Notes: generated by a model from the letters alone, not told the origin. A stretch of 64,000 bases of DNA from Nemorincola sp044225795 (GCA_044225795.1 JBGAIF010000006.1:1-64000), one strand, 5' to 3'; shown: positions 33,874-45,000, counted from the first letter of the stretch. Made by a program: numbers and translations.

Positions 33874-35367
33874 TTACATTCCACTCTTCATACGCTCTAT
33901 ATCAGTTATAAGTTTTTCAGAACGCCATTCCTCCCTTTTAAAATGAGGCATAAAGCCCAGACAGCTTGTTAGCTCTTCACTCATCACGCGTTCTACGTAG
34001 TCTTCGTTACCCCTTATAGTTGCTATACTATCGTGTATCGGAATGAAAGGAAGTTCGGGTTCTTCGCGTGCTATTCGGGCTACGATCTTGTTAAACATAA
34101 TATAGCTCTCTATACGCTGCAACAAAATAGCCAGGTTTGCCGAGTCTCTAACCTTGATCGCCGAGGTAAGTTCATATACATTTGGGAACCACTCCTTGAA
34201 CACGCGCTTAGGAGCCGCTTCTGGTTGACCTAGATAACGATTGCTGGTAAACAGTACTGTAAATAGTAATGGCTTGACAGCCTTATCATCCTCGTAGTGT
34301 CGACCAAGAGATGTTTGCAATCTAACGCGAAAGGCACTATAAAACTCGCCAGAGGACACCAATCTAACAAACTCTAGAATCTCAGAGCGCATATCTTCAT
34401 TATGTTGTGCATTTCTGCACATGTTAATGAACGAAGTAAAGTTAGAGCTTGTAAACATATTCTCTATCCCTAAGTAAGATATGTCCGTTACTTTGAAGCC
34501 CTCTGTGGCAGTCCAGAAGTTGTAGTTTACGGTTAAGGTAAGTAGCGTCGGCTGACTGTTTGATAGATCTATCGTTGTTACTTCTTTACCATCTATCGTT
34601 ATCGCGTTTCTAAGCTCCCGTTTACATTGCGTTATGGCTGAATGATAGCGATAGATGTTATCATCATAATGTTGGTAAAACCTACCCGCGGCTATTTTGT
34701 CGATATTGATCTGCGAGCCACGATACTGCACCATAGGATTCTTGAAATTCAACGTCCCGTCGCCTGCGGTCTCACTATCCCAGCGCTCTGTCCCGTCTCC
34801 GGATAATTTGTAATCGCACAGTGCTGAGATGTAGGCATTTGCAAGGTCAGGGTTAATCTGGATAAGACCTGAGCGATACCACTTGTCAGCTGGTTGGTAT
34901 ACCGAGGTATCAACAGCCCCAGTTTCTGCATTTTCTTGCGGGTTATCCGGAACTACCCCGGGAAACGGGTCTGGCATATGAAGGTTGTTAAGTTTATTGT
35001 AAAGAGTGAGATCAGTTACTAACTTCTTAACCACTCCTACGTTGTAAAGAGATGTATACCGATACCCGATAGATTTCTTGCCGGGTAGGTATTGATTGTT
35101 AGATTCTATTACGCCTGCATTAACTAGATAATTGAGATACGGCAGATAGTGACGCCCAATCCACCGCCGCAGGAGATCTGCATTAATTGGAGTGTAACCA
35201 TCTTCAGTCACCAGGTCTTTATTTCGACTAGGTATTTCAGCAATAAGATTGAGTATGTACATCATGTTGTCTTTATGAAAAGCCGGGATGTTTTTAAACT
35301 CATGTAATTCAAGTATCTCATCGAGGTCTAGGTTTTCAGGCACATACATATAGTGCCGCATTGCCAC
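33874..35367 (-). CDS. Divergent polymerase-like protein (family A / T7-RNAP-like palm motifs)
   Basis: 497 aa, no named family known to me. The N-terminal ~130 residues are helical (possible DNA-binding; LLRRWIGRHYLPYLNYLVNAGVI looks winged-helix-like). The C-terminal half has motifs in the order of a family A polymerase palm: TIDLSNSQPTLL (264-275, D267, like motif A DYSQIELR); K365 in KAVKPLLFTVLF then KRVFKEWFPNVYELTSAIK (like motif B and the following helix); LAILLQRIES (412-421, like the Q helix); and IPIHDSIAT (442-450, D446, like motif C HDE/HDS). Two aspartates are thus in place for metal binding. It could replicate the excised element or prime DNA. It is in an operon with the 158-aa gene 50 bp upstream. 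Confidence 0.55.
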   Translation of the reverse strand: MAMRHYMYVPENLDLDEILELHEFKNIPAFHKDNMMYILNLIAEIPSRNKDLVTEDGYTPINADLLRRWIGRHYLPYLNYLVNAGVIESNNQYLPGKKSIGYRYTSLYNVGVVKKLVTDLTLYNKLNNLHMPDPFPGVVPDNPQENAETGAVDTSVYQPADKWYRSGLIQINPDLANAYISALCDYKLSGDGTERWDSETAGDGTLNFKNPMVQYRGSQINIDKIAAGRFYQHYDDNIYRYHSAITQCKRELRNAITIDGKEVTTIDLSNSQPTLLTLTVNYNFWTATEGFKVTDISYLGIENMFTSSNFTSFINMCRNAQHNEDMRSEILEFVRLVSSGEFYSAFRVRLQTSLGRHYEDDKAVKPLLFTVLFTSNRYLGQPEAAPKRVFKEWFPNVYELTSAIKVRDSANLAILLQRIESYIMFNKIVARIAREEPELPFIPIHDSIATIRGNEDYVERVMSEELTSCLGFMPHFKREEWRSEKLITDIERMKSGM

Positions 35368-35417
35368 ATTATTAATAGGACAGAGAGCTCACCTCCCTCT
35401 GTCCTTTTCGTCTTCAA

Positions 35418-35894
35418 TTAAAACCGATAATCTACATTGATTGGCGCGCCTCGTCTCCAATTGACAAGTTCGGCCTCTTCGATAAATTTGGTAGGTATTT
35501 TTTCAAATGTTTTCAGTCGCCGCTCATACTTGGCGTCGAGCGGTACTGGGAAATAGTCGCCAGTTGTATAAGGCTGCTTTAATCTGAAGTAAAATCCGCT
35601 TACATTCGCGTTCTCCAATACTCCATGTTGTTCTAGAAAAGACAAATAGAACTTGTCATCTATTTGTAATAGACACTTTGTTTGGTAGATCATTATGTAG
35701 CGATACCTAATGCGATTCTGGGCATCCATTTGGGGCCGGAAGTGATGCAATAAGTAGTACATCGCGTGAAGTTTGAACTCAGTTTCCTCCTTGTTAAACT
35801 TTTTCATCACCTCCTTAATTTCAGGGTTCGTTGGCAGCCATAGCTTACGAACTTTTGATTGCGTTTCACTCATTTGTTGTTCTTGCGAACTCAT
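35418..35894 (-). CDS. Hypothetical partner of the polymerase-like protein
   Basis: 158 aa, soluble. Starts MSSQEQQMSETQSKVRKLWLPTNPEI; central helical block EVMKKFNKEETEFKLHAMYYLLHHFRPQMDAQNRIRYRYIMIYQ, then FYFRLKQPYTTGDYFPVPLD and a C-terminal NWRRGAPINVDYRF. No known domain. It lies 50 bp upstream of the polymerase-like gene on the same strand, with no terminator between, so they are likely one unit; it might be an accessory or loading factor. Confidence 0.6.
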   Translation of the reverse strand: MSSQEQQMSETQSKVRKLWLPTNPEIKEVMKKFNKEETEFKLHAMYYLLHHFRPQMDAQNRIRYRYIMIYQTKCLLQIDDKFYLSFLEQHGVLENANVSGFYFRLKQPYTTGDYFPVPLDAKYERRLKTFEKIPTKFIEEAELVNWRRGAPINVDYRF

Positions 35895-36412
35895 TTTTGT
35901 TATATTTTATATTGCCGTCTGCCAGATGTTATCACACATCTTGGTCAAAAGGCGTGTCCACAAATCGACCACTACGCGTTACGACACGCGCAATAGCCAT
36001 ACTGTAGCATATGCTGTAGATTCTTACTTAGCTTAATTAGGGAGATACTTCTGTAGCTTGTCTTCTTAGCTTCCAATGGACTGGTGAGATAGCCCGATTG
36101 GTGACGCAAAGTAAGAGGGTTTTCGTCAATCGGCAAAATCTTTTTTCGCTATTAACTTTCAGTTTTACTTTCACTAATGTTGGTTATTGGATAGAATCAG
36201 CTAGCTCTTACGTATTCATTGATTACCTCAGGATGCCTTCTTATGCTTCGTTTCGATAGTACGTTGTCTTGTATCCCAGTACATATTTATAGCATTATCG
36301 TGTCGAGTAATATGGGTTCGCTAAGGAGCTATTACAACTTGTAATGGCCTTCCTTTCTACCACGTTTAATCTTATATTTACCATTCGGTTATAACCAAAA
36401 CCAGTTAGAAGA
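35895..36412. other. 518-bp divergent control region of the element
   Basis: No supported gene. AT-rich, with an imperfect inverted repeat (CCGATTG...GACG at 36094-36106 against 36124-36133) followed by a T-run, and a short palindromic stretch GGTTATAACC at 36387-36396. It must hold promoters for the minus-strand polymerase unit and for hsdM. It could also carry an origin, but nothing decisive is seen. Confidence 0.5.
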
Positions 36413-38854
36413 GTGGCTATAAAGAAATCAGAACTGTACAGCAGCCTGTGGGCGAGTTGCGATGAGCTAAGGGGTGGCATGGATGCCAGCCAGTATAAGG
36501 ATTATGTGCTGGTGATGCTGTTCATCAAGTACATCAGCGATAAGTATGCCGGGATGCCGTATGCTCCCATCACAGTCCCAGAGGGTGCCAGTTTTGCCGA
36601 TATGGTGAAGTTGAAGGGTACGCCCACCATTGGCGATGATATCAACAAGAAGATAATCGGTAAGATAGCTGAGGCAAACAAGAGTCTGGGCACTATAGAT
36701 GTTGATTTCAACAACAACGAAAAGCTGGGCAATGGTAAGGAGATGGTAACCCGGCTTACCAACCTGATAGCTATTTTCGAGAACCCGGCGCTGGACTTCA
36801 GTAAGAACAAGGCCGAGGGCGATGATATACTGGGCGATGCCTACGAGTACCTGATGCGCCACTTTGCTACGGAGAGCGGCAAGAGCAAAGGGCAGTTCTA
36901 CACCCCGGCAGAGGTGAGCCGTATAATGGCGAAGATACTGGGTATCAACAGCAAGAACTCCCGCACCGATACCACCGTGTATGACCCGACCTGCGGAAGC
37001 GGCTCACTGTTGCTGAAGGTGGCTGCTGAGGCTGAGAAAGACATATCGATATACGGCCAGGAGAAAGATGTAAGTACCGCCGCACTGGCCCGTATGAACA
37101 TGGTGCTGCACAACAGCCCTACCGCCATCATCCGCTGCAACGGCAATAGTACACTGGCCGACCCGTTGTTTAAGGATGGCGAGCTGATGAAGACCTTTGA
37201 CTATGTGGTAGCCAATCCACCGTTTTCGTACGCTTCATGGACTACCGGCGTAGATGCAGCTAAAGACCCTCATGGGCGTTTCAAGGATTATGGTATACCG
37301 CCCGAGAAGAACGGTGATTATGCCTTCCTGCTGCACATAGTGCGCTCGTTGAAGAGCAAAGGCAAGGGGGCAGTTATCCTGCCTCATGGGGTTTTGTTCA
37401 GAGGTGGTGCTGAGGGCGAGATACGCAAGAACCTGATACGCCGGGGTTACATAAAGGGCATCATAGGGCTGCCTGCCAACCTGTTTTATGGCACCGGCAT
37501 ACCTGCCTGCCTGATAGTGATAGACAAGGAGAATGCCGACAACCGCAAAGCGGTGTTTATGATAGATGCCAGCAAGGGGTATGTGAAGGACGGGAACAAG
37601 AACAGGCTGCGGGAGCAGGATATACACAAGATAACAGATGCCTTCAACAAGCAGGACGAGATTGAAAAGTACAGCCGCATTGTACCCATTACCGAGATAG
37701 AGCAGAAGGAGTATAACCTGAACATACCCCGCTATATAGACGGCCAGGAGCCGGAGGATATACACGACATAGCCGCGCACCTGATGGGCGGCATACCCGA
37801 TGCCGATATTGAAGCCCTGCACCACTACTGGGATGTGTACCCCGAGCTGAAACAGGTGCTGTTTGAACCCGCCAGAAAGGGTTACAGCAACCTGCGCATA
37901 CCGAAGGAAGATATCAAAGCTACCATATTTGCCCACCCCGAGTTTAAGGCTTACAGCGAAACGGTAACAACCGTATATGATAAGTGGCAACGGAAGAATG
38001 AACCGCTGTGCAAGGCGATAAACAGCTCCACCAAGCCAAAGCAATTTATAGCCGATTTGAGCGAAGACCTGCTACAGGCATTTGGTAGCCTGCACCTGAT
38101 AGACTCATACGATGTGTACCAGCACCTGATGACCTACTGGAACGAGACCATGCAGGATGATGTATATGTGGTGGTAAGCGATGGCTGGAAAACAGGTGGC
38201 GAGGTGTACCGCATACAGAAGCACACCAAGGATAAGGAGGGCAAGACCAAGAGCAAGGACGTGGAAGGGATGGAGGGGATAGAAAGCAAGCTGCTAAAAC
38301 CCGCCCACCTGATAGCCAGGTATTTTGCCGCCGAGAGAGCCGCAATAGAAGTACTGGAAGCTGAGCGCGACAGTACCAGAGCGCAGATGGAAGAAATGGA
38401 AGAGGAGCATGGCGGTGAGGGCTGCCTGATGGAAGACGCCAAAAATGATAAGGACAAACTAACACCGCTGTCTGTAAGGGCATGGCTGAAAAACGTGACC
38501 AACAAAGATGCGATAAAAGTAATGAAGGCATACCTGGCTCTTGCTGATGTTGAAGCTGCTGCCAACAGGCAGATAAAAGACCAGCACAAGTTACTGGAAC
38601 AACTGGTATGGAACAAATACAGCCAGCTTACAGAAGAAGAAATCAAAACGCTGGTGGTGACTGATAAGTGGATGCACACTATAGCTGATGCTGTGCAGGC
38701 AGAGATGCAGCGCATAAGCCAACGCTTGACCCAGCGTATAAAAGAACTGGCAGAGCGATACGATACGCCGATGCCAGCCATGCTACAAGAGGTGGGTGTA
38801 CTGGAAAGTAAAGTAAACGCTCACCTGCAAAAAATGGGATACTCATGGAACTGA
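36413..38854 (+). CDS. hsdM: Type I restriction-modification system, methyltransferase subunit
   Basis: 813 aa, start GTG at 36413 (MAIKKSELYSSLWASCDELRG). N-terminal HsdM helical domain, then the N6-adenine methylase: RFYTPAEV-like GQFYTPAEVSRIMAKIL, DPTCGSGSLLLKVAAEA (SAM motif I) and ANPPFS (motif IV NPPF). The last ~300 residues are a charged helical extension (YDVYQHLMTYWNETMQDDVYVVV ... EMEEEHGGEGCLMEDA), making it much longer than the E. coli protein (529 aa) but normal for one HsdM subgroup. It forms the methylase with HsdS, encoded in an overlapping frame. Confidence 0.95.
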   Translation: MAIKKSELYSSLWASCDELRGGMDASQYKDYVLVMLFIKYISDKYAGMPYAPITVPEGASFADMVKLKGTPTIGDDINKKIIGKIAEANKSLGTIDVDFNNNEKLGNGKEMVTRLTNLIAIFENPALDFSKNKAEGDDILGDAYEYLMRHFATESGKSKGQFYTPAEVSRIMAKILGINSKNSRTDTTVYDPTCGSGSLLLKVAAEAEKDISIYGQEKDVSTAALARMNMVLHNSPTAIIRCNGNSTLADPLFKDGELMKTFDYVVANPPFSYASWTTGVDAAKDPHGRFKDYGIPPEKNGDYAFLLHIVRSLKSKGKGAVILPHGVLFRGGAEGEIRKNLIRRGYIKGIIGLPANLFYGTGIPACLIVIDKENADNRKAVFMIDASKGYVKDGNKNRLREQDIHKITDAFNKQDEIEKYSRIVPITEIEQKEYNLNIPRYIDGQEPEDIHDIAAHLMGGIPDADIEALHHYWDVYPELKQVLFEPARKGYSNLRIPKEDIKATIFAHPEFKAYSETVTTVYDKWQRKNEPLCKAINSSTKPKQFIADLSEDLLQAFGSLHLIDSYDVYQHLMTYWNETMQDDVYVVVSDGWKTGGEVYRIQKHTKDKEGKTKSKDVEGMEGIESKLLKPAHLIARYFAAERAAIEVLEAERDSTRAQMEEMEEEHGGEGCLMEDAKNDKDKLTPLSVRAWLKNVTNKDAIKVMKAYLALADVEAAANRQIKDQHKLLEQLVWNKYSQLTEEEIKTLVVTDKWMHTIADAVQAEMQRISQRLTQRIKELAERYDTPMPAMLQEVGVLESKVNAHLQKMGYSWN

Positions 38855-40056
38855 TGATGGAGCAGAAATACAGGCATACAGATATAGGTATAATTCCTGA
38901 GGATTGGGAGGTAAAAGAACTTGGTGGCATAGTGCTATTTATTAATGGAAAGGCTCATGAAAATTACATCTCAGAATTTGGAAATTGGTTTTTGGTCAAT
39001 TCGAAGTTTATATCTACAGAAGGTGGTGTTGTAAAATTTGCTTCTCATGGATTTTGTCCAGCAGAAACAGGGGATATTCTAATGGTAATGAGCGACGTAC
39101 CGAACGGTCGTGCAATAGCCAAGTGTTTTCTTGTAGGTAAAAATGGGCAATACACCGTGAACCAGCGGGTGTGTATATTAAGAGCTTCGAATGACGACCC
39201 GCTATATCTATTTTATACTCTTAACAGGAACAAGTTCTACCTTTCTTTTGATGACGGAGTCAAGCAAACAAATCTACGCAGACAAGATGTTTTAGAGTGC
39301 AGAATTGCTTTACCTACAATCAAAGAACAAACCGCCATAGCCACAGCCCTAAGTGATAACGATGCGCTCATTGCAGGGCTGGAAAAGCTGATAGAAAAGA
39401 AGCGCAACGTAAAGCAGGGGGCTATGCAGGAGTTGCTACGACCCAAGGATGGTTGGGTTGTTAATAAAATCGGCGCTCTCGGTAGGCCATACGGCGGACT
39501 TTCCGGAAAATCAAAACCTGATTTTGCTGATGGACAATATCCCTATATTCCGTTTATGAACATCATGTCTAACCCAGTGATAGACACTCAGCACTTGGAC
39601 TATGTTAATGTCAAAAGCGGAGAAAATCAAAATAAGGCAATCATTGGTGACCTGTTTTTTAATGGTTCATCAGAAACGCCCGAAGAGGTAGGTATGTGTT
39701 CTGTATTATTGGCTGAAATACCGAACCTATATCTTAATAGTTTTTGTTTTGGTTTCAGGCTTTTTAAAGAACTTAATAATGACGGACTGTATCTGTCTTA
39801 TTTTTTTAGGAGTGCCGAAGGCAGGAAGCTATTCTATTCTTCGGCGCAGGGGGCTACACGATATAACTTATCTAAGGGTAATTTTATGAAGCTCGAAATA
39901 TCATTGCCTACACCCACCGAACAACGAAATATTGCACGGGTTATATTTGATATGGATGCAGAAATACAAGCCTTGGAACGTAAACTCGAAAAATATAAAG
40001 AGATAAAACACGGCATGATGCAGGTGCTGCTAACGGGGAAGGTGAGGCTGGTGTAA
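38845..40056 (+). CDS. hsdS: Type I restriction-modification system, specificity subunit
   Basis: 403 aa; the start could also be the ATG at 38854 (TGATG overlap) or 38857. Two target-recognition domains (about 10-165 and 205-355) alternate with two conserved helices: PTIKEQTAIATALSDNDALIAGLEKLIEKKRNVKQGAMQEL and PTPTEQRNIARVIFDMDAEIQALERKLEKYKEIKHGMMQVLL. TRD1 begins PEDWEVKELGGI. It dictates the bipartite DNA target. The TRDs look intact and of lower GC than hsdM. Confidence 0.95.
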   Translation: MELMMEQKYRHTDIGIIPEDWEVKELGGIVLFINGKAHENYISEFGNWFLVNSKFISTEGGVVKFASHGFCPAETGDILMVMSDVPNGRAIAKCFLVGKNGQYTVNQRVCILRASNDDPLYLFYTLNRNKFYLSFDDGVKQTNLRRQDVLECRIALPTIKEQTAIATALSDNDALIAGLEKLIEKKRNVKQGAMQELLRPKDGWVVNKIGALGRPYGGLSGKSKPDFADGQYPYIPFMNIMSNPVIDTQHLDYVNVKSGENQNKAIIGDLFFNGSSETPEEVGMCSVLLAEIPNLYLNSFCFGFRLFKELNNDGLYLSYFFRSAEGRKLFYSSAQGATRYNLSKGNFMKLEISLPTPTEQRNIARVIFDMDAEIQALERKLEKYKEIKHGMMQVLLTGKVRLV

Positions 40057-40072
40057 CAATAAACTATGACCT

Positions 40073-41110
40073 ATGGAAAAAACTATAAGGGGGATAACCT
40101 ACGACGTTTCCAGCAGCTTGAATCCCTTCCAGTTGCAACTTCACGTCCATCTTATAAACTGGAAGTGGAAGCACATAACTACCGAGAAAGGCGTCATCAG
40201 CAGAGGTGGCAACCAGTATAAACTCGACGTCCTACTGCCTACCCGTATAGTGAACGAATATCCGTTCTTATATCCGCCTATAAAACAGGCGTTCATTGAG
40301 CATCACAATAAATATCCATTCAAGGTTCATGAAATGTTCAGCCACATGGCAGGTTCCCAGGCTGCCAATGTCAACCTGTTCCTTCCGGTACTACTGAACG
40401 GTAATCGTGATAATATTTTGAGCAGCATAAAGCCAGACCTAAAGCGTGTTGCGACAGACTTTCTTGATAGCGGCTATCGGATTGAATTCTGGGATGAGCC
40501 TTATGGCAGGTTAGGTGACAAGAATATTGCCAGCGGAACTGATTCTGATATTGCCATAGCATACTACAACACAGAAGACAAACTATGCCTCTGGCTTATA
40601 GAGCATAAGCTCACGGAAGCCGAGTTTACAGAGTGCGGCGGCTATAAGAGCAAGAGCAGAAACTCATCGCACGATTGCAGTAAATCGTTTGGCGAGCTTA
40701 TCGCCAATAAGGATAGCTGCTATTACCACAGCGCGAAGCGCTACAACTACTGGAATATCACCGGCAGCAACCAAAGCTTTTTCGCCAATGCCGCGCAATT
40801 CACTGGCTGCCCGTTCAGGAGTGGATTGAACCAGTTGTGGCGCAATCAGCTGTTAGCGTTAAGCATTGAGCAGGATGAACAACAGCCATACGAAGAAGTG
40901 TGGTTCTCTGTGGTGCATCACCCTGCCAATATCAGCCTGCAACATTCCATAACCGAATACAAGAGGCTGATTGCAGATAACTCCAGGTTTTCGGTTTTCA
41001 GTAGCGACAAGATATTACATAGTGCATCAACGACAAACGACGCGGGCCTGAACGATTGGGTGAACTGGTACAAGAACCTTTATAATCTTGCCGAAACACA
41101 CGCGTCATGA
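40073..41110 (+). CDS. PD-(D/E)XK nuclease (PGN_0703-like putative restriction endonuclease)
   Basis: 345 aa. The nuclease core reads SGTDSDIAIAYYN (D157/D159) ... LCLWLIEHKLTEAEFTECGGY with E177-x-K179, the PD-(D/E)XK geometry, followed by SRNSSHDCSKSF. An upstream MAGSQAANVNLFLPVL block and the CGGY-C pattern recall the PGN_0703-type restriction endonuclease family; that name is from memory and not searched. It sits 16 bp after hsdS and overlaps the PLD gene by ATGA, so it is part of the hsd operon. It may be a second effector, separate from HsdR. Confidence 0.65.
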   Translation: MEKTIRGITYDVSSSLNPFQLQLHVHLINWKWKHITTEKGVISRGGNQYKLDVLLPTRIVNEYPFLYPPIKQAFIEHHNKYPFKVHEMFSHMAGSQAANVNLFLPVLLNGNRDNILSSIKPDLKRVATDFLDSGYRIEFWDEPYGRLGDKNIASGTDSDIAIAYYNTEDKLCLWLIEHKLTEAEFTECGGYKSKSRNSSHDCSKSFGELIANKDSCYYHSAKRYNYWNITGSNQSFFANAAQFTGCPFRSGLNQLWRNQLLALSIEQDEQQPYEEVWFSVVHHPANISLQHSITEYKRLIADNSRFSVFSSDKILHSASTTNDAGLNDWVNWYKNLYNLAETHAS

Positions 41111-42003
41111 AGGCATCTATAGTCACACATAATATTTGGCCGCGTATAACGGAAGCAACTCAAAAGGCTGGGCAGAAAAGCTATGTTGCTGTGGCATATG
41201 TGGGCACAGACGGTGCAGCGTTGCTACCTTTAAAGCCGGGCAGTAAGCTGGTAGTTGACGCCAGTAAGGCTGCAGTATCCTCAGGACAAACAAACCCAAC
41301 AGAGCTGTTGGAGTTGTTAGATAACGGCGTCGAAGTATATAGCTACACCGAACTACACGCAAAAGTGTTCGTGCTTGGAAACCGATTATTCATTGGGTCG
41401 AGTAATGTATCGGTCCGTTCCGGTGAACGTTTGCAGGAGGCTGTATTTACCTCTGTTGAGAGAGATGTTGTAGCAGAAGGACGCGATTTTGTAAAAAGCC
41501 TTTGCATAGAGCACCTACGGCTGGACCGGGACACACTATTGGCACTTGAAAAAATATACAAGCCACCCAAGGTGCCACAGGCAAGAAAGGTCGATTCTGG
41601 CGAGGTATCTAAAACCTATCTGGTTGCCACAATGCCGATTGAATTGTCTGTGAGCGAACAGGATGCAGTAAAGCGGGGCAAGAAAGTACTGCAAAGCAAA
41701 AAGTCTGGTAGAACGTTCAGACATGACTATTTCACTTGGGATAAGGCTTTCCCAGCAAACGACAGAGATGTGTTGTTCATCGTTCATCAAGACGGGCGGA
41801 AGTTGCTACTCTACTCGGAAGTTGTTGTTCTACACAAGGAGCCAGTTGTCGGGACTGTCGGATTTGTAATATTTCACAGCAAGCAAGGTAATGCGCTACC
41901 AGTAAGCGGGTTGAACAAACAGGTCCGTGATGTTGTACGTAGCGTGAAGTATTGCCGAAAGTTAACCAAAAGGAACGTCGATTTACTAAGAACTGCCAAA
42001 TGA
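41107..42003 (+). CDS. Phospholipase D-like (single HKD) protein
   Basis: 298 aa. The N-terminal half is a PLD fold: TELHAKVFVLGNRLFIGSSNVS with H84, K86 and GSSN at 97-100, then E111. Only one HKD motif is present, so it would act as a dimer, like the restriction enzyme BfiI and the Nuc nuclease. The C-terminal ~150 residues (KTYLVATMPIELSVSEQDAVKRGKKVL ...) may bind DNA or the partner. Start overlaps the nuclease stop (ATGA); hsdR follows after 13 bp. Confidence 0.75.
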   Translation: MKASIVTHNIWPRITEATQKAGQKSYVAVAYVGTDGAALLPLKPGSKLVVDASKAAVSSGQTNPTELLELLDNGVEVYSYTELHAKVFVLGNRLFIGSSNVSVRSGERLQEAVFTSVERDVVAEGRDFVKSLCIEHLRLDRDTLLALEKIYKPPKVPQARKVDSGEVSKTYLVATMPIELSVSEQDAVKRGKKVLQSKKSGRTFRHDYFTWDKAFPANDRDVLFIVHQDGRKLLLYSEVVVLHKEPVVGTVGFVIFHSKQGNALPVSGLNKQVRDVVRSVKYCRKLTKRNVDLLRTAK

Positions 42004-42016
42004 AAAACGTAACGCC

Positions 42017-45000
42017 ATGAGCACCGTAGGCCAAATTGAACGCCATACTCAGAACCGGATAGTAAAGTTATTCCGGGAGCAGTTGCATTATGATTACCTC
42101 GGCGACTGGGAAGACCGCCTGGATAATAGCAACATAGAAGTATCGCTGCTGCGAAAGTATCTGCATGGCAGGGGCTATGGCGATGGGCTTATCAACAAGG
42201 CTCTGGACAGGCTCAAAGTAGCTGCCAACAACTACGAGCGGGAGCTTTACGATAACAACAAGGAAGTGTACCACCTGCTGCGCTATGGCGTAAAGGTGAA
42301 GCCAGAGGCCGGAGAGCGCACTGAAACCGTGCACCTGATAGACTGGAAGCATCCCGAGAAGAACCACTTTGCCATAGCCGAGGAGGTTACTATCATGGGT
42401 AACAGAGAGAAGCGTCCTGATATAGTGCTGTACATAAACGGTATAGCCATAGGTGTACTTGAGCTGAAGCGCAGCACCGTGTCGATAGGCGACGGCATAC
42501 GTCAGAACATCACTAACCAGCAGCGCGAGTTTATACAATCCTTCTTTTCTACCGTACAGCTTGTAATGGCTGGCAACGACACCGAAGGTTTGCGATATGG
42601 CACGATTGGCACCGGTGAGAAGTACTTCCTTGGCTGGAAGGAAGATGAGCACGACGCCAGCATGTTACAGGTAGATAAGTACCTGCTAAAGCTGTGCGAT
42701 AAAAAGCGCCTATTGGAGATACTGTATGATTTTGTGCTGTTTGATGGCGGTAAGAAGAAGCTACCGCGTTATCACCAGTACTTTGGTATCAAGGCTGCAC
42801 AGGAGAGCATAAGACGGCGTGAAGGCGGTATCATATGGCACACCCAGGGCAGCGGCAAGAGCATTACCATGGTGATACTGGCTAAGTGGATACTGGAGAA
42901 CAACCCTAACGCCCGTGTAATACTGATTACAGACCGCGAAGAGCTGGATAAGCAGATAAAGCGCGTGTTTGAAGATGTAGGTGAGGAGATAGAACGCAGC
43001 AGGAGCGGCAGGGAGCTGATGAAGCAGCTATCCACCGCAAAGCCACGGCTGTTGTGCTCGTTGGTGCACAAGTTCGGCGTGAGGGATGAAGATGATTTTG
43101 AAGCCTACTTGAAAGAACTGGAAAACAGCCCGACGAAAACAGTAGGCGAACTGTTTGTGTTTGTGGATGAGTGTCACCGAACACAGAGCGGCAGGCTGCA
43201 CAAGGTGATGAAAGCCATACTGCAAAATGCCGTGTTCATAGGCTTTACAGGCACACCGCTACTAAAGAAAGACAAGCAGACCAGCCTCGAGGTATTTGGC
43301 AGCTATATACATACCTACAAGTTCAATGAGGCAGTAGAAGATAAGGTAGTTCTTGACCTTGTTTATGAGGCTCGAGACATAGACCAACGTCTGTCCAGCC
43401 CTGAACGGGTGGATGCCTACTTTGAAACCAAGACCCGGGGGCTGAATGATTTTCAGAGGTCGGAGTTGAAGCGCAAATGGGGAACCATGCAAAAGGTGCT
43501 GAGCTCAAAGAGCCGCATGGATAAGATTGTTACCGATGTTATTTATGACTTCAGTGTAAAGCCACGCCTGAATGCAGATGCAGGAAACGCTATACTGGTC
43601 GCTGGCAGCATGTATGAGGCGTGCCGGTATTTCGAACTGTTTCAGTCTACAGAGCTCAGGGGTAAGTGCGCCATCATTACATCCTACAATCCATCGCATC
43701 GCAATGTTGTAACGGAAGATACTGGCGAGAATACGGAAACCGAGAAGCAGTTTATGGAGCGGGTGTATGAAACTGTGCTGAAAGGATACTTTACCACAAC
43801 AGAAAAGTATGAGGATTGGGCGAAAGAGGAGTTTATAAAGAATCCTGCCAGGATGAAGCTGCTGATAGTGGTAGCAAAGCTCCTCACGGGATTTGATGCA
43901 CCGCCCTGTAGCTACCTGTACATAGATAAGAGCATGCAAGACCACGGCTTGTTCCAGGCTATATGCCGGGTAAACAGGTTGGATACGGACGATAAGGAGT
44001 TTGGCTACATAGTGGACTATAAGAATCTGTTTGACAGCGTGAAAGGTGCTATAGCTGTTTACACATCGGAATTGGACTACGACAACTTCAAGCAGGAAGA
44101 TGTAGACGTGATGATGCAGGACAGGCTGAAAATGGGCAAAGAACGGCTGGATGCGGCACTGGAAGCATTAGCTCTACTCTGTGAACCCGTGCAGCCACCA
44201 AAGTCATCGCTCGACTATCAACATTACTTCTGTGGTAACCCGGAGGTAGAAGATGAGCTAAAAGCCACAGAGTTCCAGCGAACTGCCCTGTACAAGGCTA
44301 TTGTATCGCTGATACGAGCCTATGCCAACATCAATGGTGAAATGATGGAGGCTGGATACAGCGATGCAGAGATTGCCGAGGTAGAACGCCTGGTTGATTT
44401 CTACCTGAAGCTGCGTGAAGAGATACGCAAAGCCAGCGGCGAAACACTCGACCTCAAAACATACGAGGCGGACATGCGCTACCTGATAGATAAATACATA
44501 CAGGCAGAAGACCCAAAGACCATATCGCCGTTTGCCGATATTCCACTGCTCGACCTTATTGTAAAATCAGGTATTGCAGACGCTATAGGAGCGTTGCCCG
44601 GAGGCATAAGAAGTAGTAAGGTGGCGATAGCCGAGACTATAGAAAACAACGTCCGTCAGAAGATTATTAAAGACCACCTGCTCGACCCTGCATTTTATGA
44701 TGAGATGAGCAAGCTGTTGAAAACGATTATAGAGGAGCGCAGGGCGCAGGCTATAGAATATGAGGAGTACCTGCGTAAAATTGCTGAACTTGTAAAAACT
44801 GTATCGGCTGGCAAAACAGTGGATGTGCCTGCACAGTTAAAGACAGCGGCACAAAGGGCATTGTATAACAACCTTGGCAAGAATGAGGCGTTGGCTTTGC
44901 AGCTACATGAAACGATACTGCATGTAAAGCCCGATGGATGGAGAGGAAATGAGCCGAGGGAGAATATGATAAAAGGCGCACTTTTCGCAATATTAAAGAA

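Noticed and set aside
36094..36133. Terminator or oriT upstream of hsdM
   Set aside because: The inverted repeat is imperfect, with a 2-nt bulge; a relaxase is absent, so no firm call.
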